Shown in pieces: positions 1 to 6,465 of a DNA stretch of 9,094 bases. Where the stretch lies: the NCBI GenBank assembly GCA_023255235.1, contig JALRJA010000064.1:1-9094 (forward strand). Direction: 5' to 3'. A program made the translations under genes and the position numbers. This stretch comes from Flaviramulus sp. (GTDB lineage: Bacteria > Bacteroidota > Bacteroidia > Flavobacteriales > Flavobacteriaceae). The notes below the pieces were generated by a model that saw only the letters and a program-made list of their open reading frames with translations, had not been told where the DNA came from and made no database searches. Position 1 is the first letter of the stretch. Each line of letters starts with the position of its first letter.

Positions 1-1
1 A

Positions 2-166
2 TATTTTATCACCGCTCTGCGACATATTTACATAATTCATGGAGGAATTGAAAAAGGATTTTCCGAAGGGCTGACTGAGCACTCCACAGATTGCTCGGGA
101 GTTATCGAACATTTTCGATCACTATTTTTTGAACTGGCTTTAGAAAAAAACCACCTAGAAACTTAG
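2..166 (+). CDS. TIGR02757-family protein fragment, 5' end outside window, 3' part missing
   Basis: This frame is open from the left edge to TAG at 164-166 and encodes 54 residues. The stretch YFITALRHIYIIHGG followed by IEHFRSLFFEL resembles the central region of the Bacteroidota family TIGR02757 (DUF2400), a conserved family of unknown function. In that family the next residues are normally a basic RT.KHI segment, then a block like KRLNMYLRWMVR and about 100 further residues; none of that is present. Similarity ends at FFEL (base 136), and the last nine codons (ALEKNHLET) are out-of-frame reading of the ykgJ-like gene. So this is a broken gene. All four leucines up to base 136 are CTN (three CTG), unlike the TTA-rich genes downstream. 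The family assignment rests on remembered motifs and a short fragment, so it is moderate; the truncation conclusion depends on it. Confidence 0.5.
   Translation, partial: YFITALRHIYIIHGGIEKGFSEGLTEHSTDCSGVIEHFRSLFFELALEKNHLET
137..150 (+). other. Gene-fusion junction with A7 run
   Basis: Left of about base 137 the sequence reads as a TIGR02757-like protein in one frame. From base 142 onward it reads in another frame as RKKPPRNLDYI and then continues without a stop into the YkgJ-like protein. The breakpoint therefore lies at roughly 137-142. It is followed at 144-150 by seven A residues and then C, giving A AAA AAC in register with the left frame. A one-base slip backwards, or one extra A, would join the two fragments into a single reading frame. 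Confidence 0.6.
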
Positions 167-174
167 ATTATATA

Positions 175-555
175 ATGCTTGAACTGCATGAAGCAGAGTT
201 TAAAAAAATAAACTGTTTAGAATGTGCCAATTGCTGTAAAACTACAGGACCGCTATTTACAGCAAAAGATATTGATAGAATTGCAAAAAAAATGAGACAA
301 AAACCTAAGCAATTTACAGATGAATATCTGCGTGTTGACCAAGAAGGTGATTATGTGTTAAAAACCTTACCATGCCCATTTTTAGAAACAGATAATAATT
401 GCTCAATTTATGATGTGAGACCAAAAGCCTGCAGAGAATTTCCGCATACTAACCGAAAAAAATTTCAACAAATTTCAAACCTAACTTTAAAAAATATTGC
501 TATTTGTCCTGCCGCATATAATATTGTAGAATCTATGAAGCAAAAAATAAAATAA
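175..555 (+). CDS. YkgJ-family cysteine-cluster protein, N-terminally truncated
   Basis: A small protein of the YkgJ / CxxCxxCC family (zinc- or iron-chelating, exact role unknown). It carries the cluster C14-x2-C17-x2-C20-C21, then C67, C76, C86 in RPKACREFPH and C111 in ICPAAYN, so all usual metal-ligand cysteines appear present. In flavobacterial relatives the protein begins about 40 residues earlier, with a segment ending KKPPKNLDYVMQELHE. Here that segment is recognisable in the same frame upstream of the ATG (bases 142-174, RKKPPRNLDYI), but the frame hits TGA at 130-132 and the sequence before 142 belongs to another gene. The ATG at 175 is the conserved internal Met and the only usable start; nothing like a ribosome site precedes it. 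It lies 23 bases before the hydroxylase gene on the same strand. Whether it is still expressed is unclear. Confidence 0.85.
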   Translation: MLELHEAEFKKINCLECANCCKTTGPLFTAKDIDRIAKKMRQKPKQFTDEYLRVDQEGDYVLKTLPCPFLETDNNCSIYDVRPKACREFPHTNRKKFQQISNLTLKNIAICPAAYNIVESMKQKIK

Positions 556-578
556 GTATATTTAAAGAAAAATTTATT

Positions 579-1421
579 TTGGAAACTATTTTAAATTATT
601 TTGAAACAATTCCTTCTTTACATCGAGGAATTATTATTGTTAGCGGATTGCTGTTTTTCTGGATAATAGAAGGCATTGTACCGTTATTTAGTTTTAAATA
701 TAAAAAATGGAAACACGCCATACCTAATATTTTTTTTACTATAACTACCATTTTAGTGAATTTACCCTTGGCATTTTTGTTTTTAAAATCTTCCGATTGG
801 GTAATGGAAAATAGCTTTGGTATTTTAAATTGGTTGCCAGAAATTCCTTTATGGCTATATACTATTTTAGGTATTTTTTTAATAGATTTTATTGGTGCCT
901 ATTTACCACATTTAATAGAGCACAAGGTTAAGCCACTTTGGATGGTTCATTTAGTGCATCATTCAGATCATAATGTAGATACAACAACCGCCAATAGACA
1001 TCATCCGCTTGAGAGTGTTATTCGGTATGTTTTTACACTCATGGGTATTTTCATAATAGGAACTCCTATTGCTTTAGTAATGCTATATCAATCATTATCG
1101 GTTGTAGCTACCCAGTTTAATCATGCCAATATTAAATTACCAAAAAAGCTAGACAATTTACTTAGTTATGTTATTGTATCTCCCGATATGCATAAAGTAC
1201 ACCATCATTATAAATTACCTTATACAGATTCAAACTACGGAAATATTTTTTCAGTATGGGATAGATTATTTGGAACTTACATGACACTAGATTCTAATAA
1301 AATTATTTATGGAGTAGATGTATTTCCCGATGAAAAAGAAAATAGTAGTATTAAACACTTATTGAAACAACCGTTTCAAAAATACAAACGCCCTACTATA
1401 ATGCCCGACAACCAAGATTAG
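579..1421 (+). CDS. Sterol desaturase / fatty acid hydroxylase family membrane protein
   Basis: A 280-residue integral membrane di-iron enzyme of the fatty acid hydroxylase superfamily, which hydroxylates or desaturates lipid substrates; the substrate here is unknown. The histidine clusters are complete: H111-x3-H115, H124-x2-H127-H128, H141-H142, H182 in FNHAN, and H205-x2-H208-H209 in MHKVHHH. Hydrophobic segments lie near residues 17-37, 50-70, 90-110 and 150-178. The start is TTG: the residues it gives (METILNYFETIPSLHRG) match the usual beginning of flavobacterial relatives, and no in-frame ATG lies nearby upstream. A TATATTTA sequence at 557-564, one base off the TAnnTTTG box, could promote it separately from ykgJ. 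The stop overlaps the stop of the convergent serine hydrolase gene by four bases. Confidence 0.88.
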   Translation: METILNYFETIPSLHRGIIIVSGLLFFWIIEGIVPLFSFKYKKWKHAIPNIFFTITTILVNLPLAFLFLKSSDWVMENSFGILNWLPEIPLWLYTILGIFLIDFIGAYLPHLIEHKVKPLWMVHLVHHSDHNVDTTTANRHHPLESVIRYVFTLMGIFIIGTPIALVMLYQSLSVVATQFNHANIKLPKKLDNLLSYVIVSPDMHKVHHHYKLPYTDSNYGNIFSVWDRLFGTYMTLDSNKIIYGVDVFPDEKENSSIKHLLKQPFQKYKRPTIMPDNQD

Positions 1422-2482
1422 GGTATAAAAACATTTTCAAGTTCAGTACCAAAAGCATCCATAGAAATACCCGTTAGGTTTGTTAAAACACAAATAACAA
1501 GTTCTTCTTCAGGAAAAACTAACAGTACACTAGAAGCACCTACACCACCACCAGTGTGATAAAACTTAGGCGTATTTTTTTTGGTTTTACCAATAGAAAA
1601 ACCAATACCATAACCTGTTTCATCTCCGTTTAAAAGATATTGTGTTGTTGTTATTTTTGAAATAGATTCTTTTGAAACAATTTTTTGTGAAATTATTTCA
1701 TTACCCAACTTGGCAATATCTTCAGAGGTTGATAAAAAACCGCCACCAGCAACCTTATACTCATTTGCAACGGGCTTAGATAAAACGCGTTTAGTTTTGA
1801 AAAAATGGGTTTTATTAGGAATCTCTATATCAGAAGAATCAAGTAGTGTTTTAGACATTCTTAAAGGTTTAAAAATACTATCATTAACCAGGCTGTAAAA
1901 GTTTTTATTGGAAACTTTTTGCATAATTTCACTTAGCAATACATAGCCAAAAGAATTGTATAAAAATTGGGTAGATGGTTTAAATAAAAGCGGGTCATTT
2001 TTAAATAATTCAAGCCCTTCTTTAATACTCATTTTTTTATTAAGAGAATATTCATGATTTTTATAATCTCTAATACCTGCTGTGTGTCCACCAAGCTCAG
2101 CTACTGTGAAATCATAAGTTTTTTTAGGGTAATTAGGTAGGTAATAATAAATACTTTTATCTAAGTCAATATAGTTGTCATCCATTAGTTTTGCCAATGT
2201 AAGTCCTGTTATAGATTTAGATATACTGGCAATTCTAAATTGAGTTTTATTTGGCAACACTCTTTCTTTTGGGCTGTATTTGGCATAACCAAATCCTTCA
2301 GACCAAATAGTTTTACCCTTTTCTATAACGGTTATAGACATGCCAGGAATGTTATTTCTTCTTAAAAAGGTTTTGGCTACACGTTTGGCTATTCTGGTTT
2401 TATCTGTATTGTAATTATGTTTGTTTTGACTAAAGCTAAAAAAGCCTGTTAGCAATAGTAGGTATGTTATAATTCGGGTCAT
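1418..2482 (-). CDS. Secreted serine hydrolase, class C beta-lactamase fold (peptidase S12 type)
   Basis: A 354-residue enzyme with an N-terminal signal peptide (about residues 1-19, ending FSFSQ), so exported to the periplasm. The active-site motif S86-x-x-K89 sits in RIASISKS. The second motif region reads Y175-N-S in FLYNSFGYVLL, where many relatives have Y-S-N or Y-A-N, so the tyrosine base is kept but the third position is serine. The KTG-equivalent is H309-T-G311 in FYHTGGGVG. GGHTAGIRDY (131-140) is the family's usual loop. It overlaps the upstream namZ-like gene by the ATGA at 2479-2482, so the two are almost certainly co-translated. Next to a muramidase, a role on muropeptides (amidase or peptidase) is likelier than antibiotic resistance. 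In Bacillus subtilis the namZ cluster carries amiE, to my knowledge also a member of this fold, which cleaves MurNAc from L-Ala. The substrate assignment is inference. Confidence 0.9.
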   Translation of the reverse strand: MTRIITYLLLLTGFFSFSQNKHNYNTDKTRIAKRVAKTFLRRNNIPGMSITVIEKGKTIWSEGFGYAKYSPKERVLPNKTQFRIASISKSITGLTLAKLMDDNYIDLDKSIYYYLPNYPKKTYDFTVAELGGHTAGIRDYKNHEYSLNKKMSIKEGLELFKNDPLLFKPSTQFLYNSFGYVLLSEIMQKVSNKNFYSLVNDSIFKPLRMSKTLLDSSDIEIPNKTHFFKTKRVLSKPVANEYKVAGGGFLSTSEDIAKLGNEIISQKIVSKESISKITTTQYLLNGDETGYGIGFSIGKTKKNTPKFYHTGGGVGASSVLLVFPEEELVICVLTNLTGISMDAFGTELENVFIP

Positions 2483-3756
2483 TTATAAATTAAATAGTTG
2501 CTTCGTGTTTGGTTAAATATTTCTAGCCCTTCGTGCCATGTTTTTTTTATTTCGCTTTCACTTAAACCTGCTTCTATTTGCTCTTGTAGTTTGGTTGTTC
2601 CAGCTAGTTTTGTAAAAAATGAATTAAAAAAGGCTGTTTTATTTTCAGAATTATTGTAGGCTTCTATTAACCATTTGAGGTTTATAGTATTTAGATTTTC
2701 TTCAAAAATTAAATTTTTGCCATGGCATACTATATCTTGGTGTTTTGGGTATTTTGCACCATCATTGGGTTGAGGAGTAAAGCTGAAATCATATTTTTCA
2801 GTACTTAAAAAAGGGCTTCCAAAAACCTGAAAAGGAGCGTTTGTACCTCTGCCTACACTCACATTTGTTCCTTCAAATAAACATAAACTAGGATATAAAT
2901 TTATAGCTATTTTATTTGGTAAATTGGGGCTTGGTTTTATGGGTAGGTCATAATTTAAATTACGGTTATAATTCTTTACAGGAATTATTTTCAATTCGCA
3001 AGACACCTTATTTGCTAGCCATTTTTCACCGTTTATCATTTGTGCATACTCAGCAATTGTCATTCCATGAACTATAGGTATTGGGTGCATGCCTACAAAA
3101 CTGGTATATTCTTTTTCAAGAATAGGACCGTCTATATAATGCCCATTGGGGTTTGGTCTATCTAGTAACAAAACAGGAATTCCAGCTTCTGCACAAGCTT
3201 CCATTATGTAGTGTAATGTTGAGATGTAAGTATAAAAACGAGCACCAACATCTTGTATGTCAAATACTATAATTTCTAAACCGTTTAGTTGTTCTTGAGT
3301 TGGTTTTTTATTATTGCCGTATAGTGAAATAATTGGCAACAAGGTTTTAGTATCAATTCCATCTGTAATAATTTCACCGGCATCTGCCGTACCTCTAAAC
3401 CCATGCTCTGGAGCAAAAACCTTTTTAATGGCAATGTTTAATGATAGTAGCGAATCAACTAAATGAGTATATTGGGTATTATCAGGTGTTGTTGGTGTTT
3501 TAGCAATTTGTTTAAAAATAACACTAGTTGGATTGGCAACTACGCCTACTTGCTTTCCTTTTAAAAGCGGCAAATATATAGCTGTTTGATTAGCTCCACA
3601 TATAATGGTATTATTATCAGCCGCTTGGTTAAGTATCTTATTTTTTTCGGTAACAGTTATTACTGGTTTTATAGATTTAGGTTTTGATAAGTTTGCACAA
3701 GAAATCATTATTAAAACAAATAATAAAACTGTATTTTTGAAAATATTAAAACCCAT
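2479..3756 (-). CDS. namZ: Exo-beta-N-acetylmuramidase NamZ family (DUF1343) lipoprotein
   Basis: A 425-residue protein of the DUF1343 family, whose characterised members (NamZ, glycoside hydrolase family 171) release MurNAc from the non-reducing end of peptidoglycan fragments. Residues 1-20 form a lipoprotein signal (LIMIS then C20), so it is probably anchored in the outer or inner membrane facing the periplasm. A linker of about 35 residues precedes the catalytic region. Family motifs in order: GKQVGVVANPTS (67-78), FAPEHGFRG (114-122) with the conserved acidic E117, FDIQDVGARFYTY (164-176), LLDRPNPNG (196-204), VHGMTIAEYA (228-237) and EGTNVSVGRGTNAPF (294-308). The length is usual plus the linker. 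It is the first gene of a two-gene operon with the serine hydrolase. Its ATG lies 8 bases from the divergent FtsX-type gene's start. The family is firm; the exact substrate is inferred from characterised relatives. Confidence 0.93.
   Translation of the reverse strand: MGFNIFKNTVLLFVLIMISCANLSKPKSIKPVITVTEKNKILNQAADNNTIICGANQTAIYLPLLKGKQVGVVANPTSVIFKQIAKTPTTPDNTQYTHLVDSLLSLNIAIKKVFAPEHGFRGTADAGEIITDGIDTKTLLPIISLYGNNKKPTQEQLNGLEIIVFDIQDVGARFYTYISTLHYIMEACAEAGIPVLLLDRPNPNGHYIDGPILEKEYTSFVGMHPIPIVHGMTIAEYAQMINGEKWLANKVSCELKIIPVKNYNRNLNYDLPIKPSPNLPNKIAINLYPSLCLFEGTNVSVGRGTNAPFQVFGSPFLSTEKYDFSFTPQPNDGAKYPKHQDIVCHGKNLIFEENLNTINLKWLIEAYNNSENKTAFFNSFFTKLAGTTKLQEQIEAGLSESEIKKTWHEGLEIFNQTRSNYLIYK
3688..3695 (+). 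promoter_or_regulatory. Candidate -7 box for the FtsX-type permease gene
   Basis: TAAGTTTG matches the Bacteroidota -7 consensus TAnnTTTG in all fixed positions. It lies inside the oppositely oriented namZ signal-peptide codons, about 70 bases before the permease start. No clean TTTG -33 element is seen 19-21 bases upstream. With only 8 bases between the divergent starts, the permease promoter must lie in this coding region if it is not transcribed by read-through. Confidence 0.3.
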
Positions 3757-3764
3757 TATAAAAT

Positions 3765-5000
3765 TTGAATTACGAGTATTTTATAGCTAAACGTTTAATT
3801 GGCAGTAAAACGTATAAAAGTAGTATATCGGCACCAATAATAAAAATTGGAATTGCTGCCATAGCAATAGGCATTATTGTAATGATGGTTGCCATAGCTA
3901 CTGGTATTGGGCTTCAGCAAAAAATACGTGATAAAGTAATAGCGTTTAATGGCCATATTACCATTTCAAATTTTGATAGTAATAACTCTCAAGAAAGTGT
4001 TTTTCCAATATCAAAAAATCAAGATTTTTATCCAGATTTTAAGTTGGTTGAAGGCATTAACCATATTCAAGGGGTTGCTACAAAGTTTGGCGTTATAAGA
4101 ACCGAAACAGATTTTGAAGGTGCTATTTTTAAAGGTGTAGGCAACGATTATAACTGGCACTATTTTAAAGAATTTTTGGTAGATGGCAGATTGCCCAATT
4201 TTAAAACTAAATGGAGTGAAGAGATTTTAATTTCACAATATTTGGCCAATAGATTAGGGTTTAAATTAGGTACAGATTTTCAAATGGTTTTTGCTAAAGA
4301 TGATCCAGAAAAACTACCAAATTATGTGAAATGTAGCATTGTTGGTATTTATAATTCAGGGTTTCAAGATTTAGACAAGCAGTATGTAATAGGAAATATT
4401 AAGCACATTCAACGCATTAACAAATGGCATGAAGATGAAATTGGTAATTTTGAAGTTTTTATTGATGATTACTCTAAAATAAATAAAAAAGGTATTGAAA
4501 TTTACCAGAATACACCATCTACTTTAAACACACAAACAGTTACAGATAAGTATTATTCTATTTTTGAATGGATTAAAATATTTGATAAAAATATTTATGG
4601 CATTATAGGCATTATGATTTTAGTAGCCGGAATTAATATGATAACGGCATTATTAGTTTTAATATTAGAACGCACACAAATGATAGGCATATTAAAAGCT
4701 TTAGGAAGCAATAACTGGAGTATTCGTAAACTCTTTTTATACAATGCGTCTTATTTAATATTACTTGGGCTATTCTGGGGTAATTTACTGGGTTTAGGCT
4801 TGCTTTTAGCTCAAAAATATCTCAAGCTTATATATTTAGACCCTAGTGTGTATTATGTAACAGAAGCACCGGTTTATATAAGTATTGGGTATATTTTAGC
4901 ATTAAATATTGGAACCCTTTTATTGTGTTTATTTATGCTTTTATTACCAACTTACTTAGTTACTAAAATTTCACCTGTAAAAGCTATACGCTTTGAATAA
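3765..5000 (+). CDS. FtsX/LolE-type ABC transporter permease
   Basis: A 411-residue permease of the MacB/LolC/E/FtsX class (type VII ABC systems). These work with a cytoplasmic LolD/MacB-like ATPase to move lipoproteins or do mechanical work across the envelope. The layout is typical: N-terminal helix about 25-47, a periplasmic domain about 50-270, then three helices near 277-301, 329-350 and 371-394. The conserved coupling segment ERTQMIGILKALGSN (302-316) follows the second helix, and the end KISPVKAIRFE is characteristic. The start is TTG; the resulting MNYEYFIAKRLI matches the usual beginning of flavobacterial relatives, and the next Met is far inside the first helix. No ATPase gene is present in the window, so the partner is encoded elsewhere. 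The stop lies 6 bases from the stop of convergent crcB. LolE-like function is likely but other envelope roles cannot be excluded. Confidence 0.9.
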   Translation: MNYEYFIAKRLIGSKTYKSSISAPIIKIGIAAIAIGIIVMMVAIATGIGLQQKIRDKVIAFNGHITISNFDSNNSQESVFPISKNQDFYPDFKLVEGINHIQGVATKFGVIRTETDFEGAIFKGVGNDYNWHYFKEFLVDGRLPNFKTKWSEEILISQYLANRLGFKLGTDFQMVFAKDDPEKLPNYVKCSIVGIYNSGFQDLDKQYVIGNIKHIQRINKWHEDEIGNFEVFIDDYSKINKKGIEIYQNTPSTLNTQTVTDKYYSIFEWIKIFDKNIYGIIGIMILVAGINMITALLVLILERTQMIGILKALGSNNWSIRKLFLYNASYLILLGLFWGNLLGLGLLLAQKYLKLIYLDPSVYYVTEAPVYISIGYILALNIGTLLLCLFMLLLPTYLVTKISPVKAIRFE

Positions 5001-5006
5001 AGTTTT

Positions 5007-5372
5007 TTATTTCACTAGAAAAACACCTAGAAATACCATTAAGAAACTAATAACAAAACTAGCTATAGTGTAAATAGCAAAACTGGTAAAATCACCAGTT
5101 TTTAAAAACAAATGGTTTTCATAAGCAAAGGTTGAAAAGGTTGTAAAGCCGCCACAAAAACCAGTTGCTAATAACAAGGTTTGATTTTCTGAAAAGCTGT
5201 TGTTTTTAACAGCTAAACCCAAAATAATGCCAATAAGTAAACTTCCTAAAACATTACTTATAAAAGTGCCATAGGGAATGCCACTTTCAAGCGTGTTAAA
5301 ATATTTTCCAATAATGTAACGTGCCACGCTACCAAAACCGCCACCTATAAAAACTAGTAAAATGTGTTTCAT
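5007..5372 (-). CDS. crcB: Fluoride ion channel/exporter CrcB (Fluc)
   Basis: A 121-residue inner-membrane protein that, as a dual-topology dimer, lets fluoride leave the cell. Four hydrophobic segments are visible. The family signatures are intact: GGGFGSVARY (10-19), PYGTFISNVLGSLLIG (33-48) with the pore-lining N40, and GFCGGFTTFSTF (71-82) with the Phe-box residues F79 and F82 and the S80/T81 pair associated with the central sodium site. Length is normal for a single Fluc subunit, so a homodimer is expected; no second copy is seen nearby. It starts 3 bases after the stop of the SRPBCC/GyrI gene and is surely co-transcribed with it. There is no room for a fluoride riboswitch directly upstream, and I see no such sequence before the operon. 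Confidence 0.95.
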   Translation of the reverse strand: MKHILLVFIGGGFGSVARYIIGKYFNTLESGIPYGTFISNVLGSLLIGIILGLAVKNNSFSENQTLLLATGFCGGFTTFSTFAYENHLFLKTGDFTSFAIYTIASFVISFLMVFLGVFLVK

Positions 5373-5375
5373 TTA

Positions 5376-6401
5376 TTATTCTATTGCTATAAAAATTTCT
5401 GTTAACCAATTAGCAGGATTTGGAGTGTTTATGGGGTTTGTATTATAAACTTCTAACATAGGACCATATTCTACAATGCTTAAATTATTTTCACTAATGT
5501 AATTCATAGTGCTATCCCATGCTTGTTTTAAGTTTTTATAGTTGCCTTTAAGGCTTGTTTTAGCAGCCTTAAAAGGGTGTAATTGTCCTGTTAAAATACT
5601 GCTATTGGGTTCAGTAATTACCCGTTCTGTAGTTGGCACACAGCAAGAAAATATAACCGCATCATTATTGGTATCCCATTTATGATACAAAACAAAAGGC
5701 GATCCAGCCATTTTTATATTGTTAGACATTGCATAGTTGCTAACTTTGGGTAGCATTTCTTGCATTTTGCTTGCAAGCTCACCTATTTTACAAGAAGTTG
5801 TATTGTATAAATAATAACCACCACCATGCTGCACAATACCATTGTTTGTAATGCTAAACTTTTTCATGTCTTTATCAATAATACTGTCTAGTTTAAACAA
5901 GCCTCTATCAAAAAAGGGTACTGTGTTTTCTTCAAAAGAACCTGCAAAAACACTGTACAGTTTGGCTTTAAAATCTTGTTTGCCATTCATATTCCAAGTT
6001 ACTTTAGTGCCTTCATTAGTATTTTCAAAATGCCATTTAATATTAGATTCAGCTTTAAAAGGTTTAACAAAAGTAATATGTTGTGTAATAGACTTATTGT
6101 TTTCAACACTAGATGTTTTCATGCTTCCTTCACCTATAACAATTCCTTTCCATGCGTAATTAGCATTAATTCCTTTTGTGGTGTTTCCAAAAGTTAAAGA
6201 GGCATCAAGGTCTTTCTCAATCCAAGGAGAAAAACGAGGCCAATTTTTAAGATCATCTACTTGGTTAAAAACTACCGAAATAGGGGCTTTAATAACTTTG
6301 CTTCTAGAAAAGCTAAATTCATTGGGTTGCACAGCAATATAAATTGCTAAACCAATAATTGCTATAAGCAAAATAAACAGAATGTATTTTAGGGCTTTCA
6401 T
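5376..6401 (-). CDS. Membrane-anchored SRPBCC domain + GyrI-like ligand-binding domain protein
   Basis: A 341-residue protein with an N-terminal helix (about residues 5-24), an SRPBCC/polyketide-cyclase-like hydrophobic-ligand domain (about 30-175, including NWPRFSPWIEKD and a TKVTWNMNG strand), and a C-terminal GyrI-like/AraC effector-binding type domain (about 181-341, from FSITNNGIVQ to the end LTEIFIAIE). Both domains bind small molecules in other families; the ligand here is unknown. I chose ATG at 6401 (MKALKYILF) rather than the in-frame TTG at 6431: the shorter form gives the normal anchor sequence, and a consensus -7 box overlaps 6431. It is followed 3 bases later by crcB. No DNA-binding domain is visible, so it is unlikely to be a regulator by itself despite the GyrI/AraC-type domain. 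Confidence 0.85.
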   Translation of the reverse strand: MKALKYILFILLIAIIGLAIYIAVQPNEFSFSRSKVIKAPISVVFNQVDDLKNWPRFSPWIEKDLDASLTFGNTTKGINANYAWKGIVIGEGSMKTSSVENNKSITQHITFVKPFKAESNIKWHFENTNEGTKVTWNMNGKQDFKAKLYSVFAGSFEENTVPFFDRGLFKLDSIIDKDMKKFSITNNGIVQHGGGYYLYNTTSCKIGELASKMQEMLPKVSNYAMSNNIKMAGSPFVLYHKWDTNNDAVIFSCCVPTTERVITEPNSSILTGQLHPFKAAKTSLKGNYKNLKQAWDSTMNYISENNLSIVEYGPMLEVYNTNPINTPNPANWLTEIFIAIE

Positions 6402-6428
6402 GTTTTTGGTTTGAAGAATTTTACAAAC

Positions 6429-6436
6429 CAAATATA
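6429..6436 (-). promoter_or_regulatory. Consensus -7 box for the SRPBCC-crcB operon
   Basis: On the minus strand this reads TATATTTG, a full match to TAnnTTTG, ending 27 bases before the ATG at 6401. No TTTG -33 element is seen at the right distance, and instead a dyad fills the spacer, which would fit an activator- or repressor-controlled promoter. It also argues against the longer TTG start at 6431. Confidence 0.5.
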
Positions 6437-6462
6437 ATCATTTTTAAGTTCTTAAATGATTA
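6435..6462 (-). promoter_or_regulatory. Inverted repeat overlapping the promoter, possible operator
   Basis: The outer arms TAATCA (6435-6440) and TGATTA (6457-6462) and the inner arms TTTAAG (6443-6448) and CTTAAA (6451-6456) are perfectly complementary, with a TT bulge at 6441-6442 and TT in the middle. The dyad begins inside the -7 box and covers the spacer up to the -33 position. As DNA it could be a regulator site; as RNA it would be a hairpin only if transcription starts further upstream. AT-rich DNA gives such repeats by chance more easily than balanced DNA. Confidence 0.35.
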
Positions 6463-6465
6463 CTG

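Noticed and set aside
1710..1898. Plus-strand open frame of 62 codons inside the serine hydrolase gene
   Set aside because: Opposite-strand shadow of a well-supported gene; no recognisable domain.
3605..3790. Plus-strand frame of 61 codons across the namZ/permease divergence
   Set aside because: It covers namZ signal-peptide codons in reverse and overlaps the true permease start in another frame; hydrophobicity comes from the AT-rich signal sequence.
5024..5034. Repeat of CACCTAGAAA also found at 153-162
   Set aside because: Ten shared bases between a junction region and the crcB 3' end are expected by chance in AT-rich DNA; no flanking similarity.
5373..5375. Fluoride riboswitch upstream of crcB
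   Set aside because: Only 3 bases separate crcB from the preceding gene, and no fluoride-riboswitch-like sequence was seen before the operon start.
5842..6197. Two overlapping plus-strand frames inside the SRPBCC gene
   Set aside because: Antisense shadows of the SRPBCC domain with no family resemblance or start context.
6402..6431. Longer TTG start for the SRPBCC protein (10 more residues)
   Set aside because: It would put a charged MVCKILQTKN segment before a normal membrane anchor and overlaps the consensus -7 box; ATG 6401 is better.
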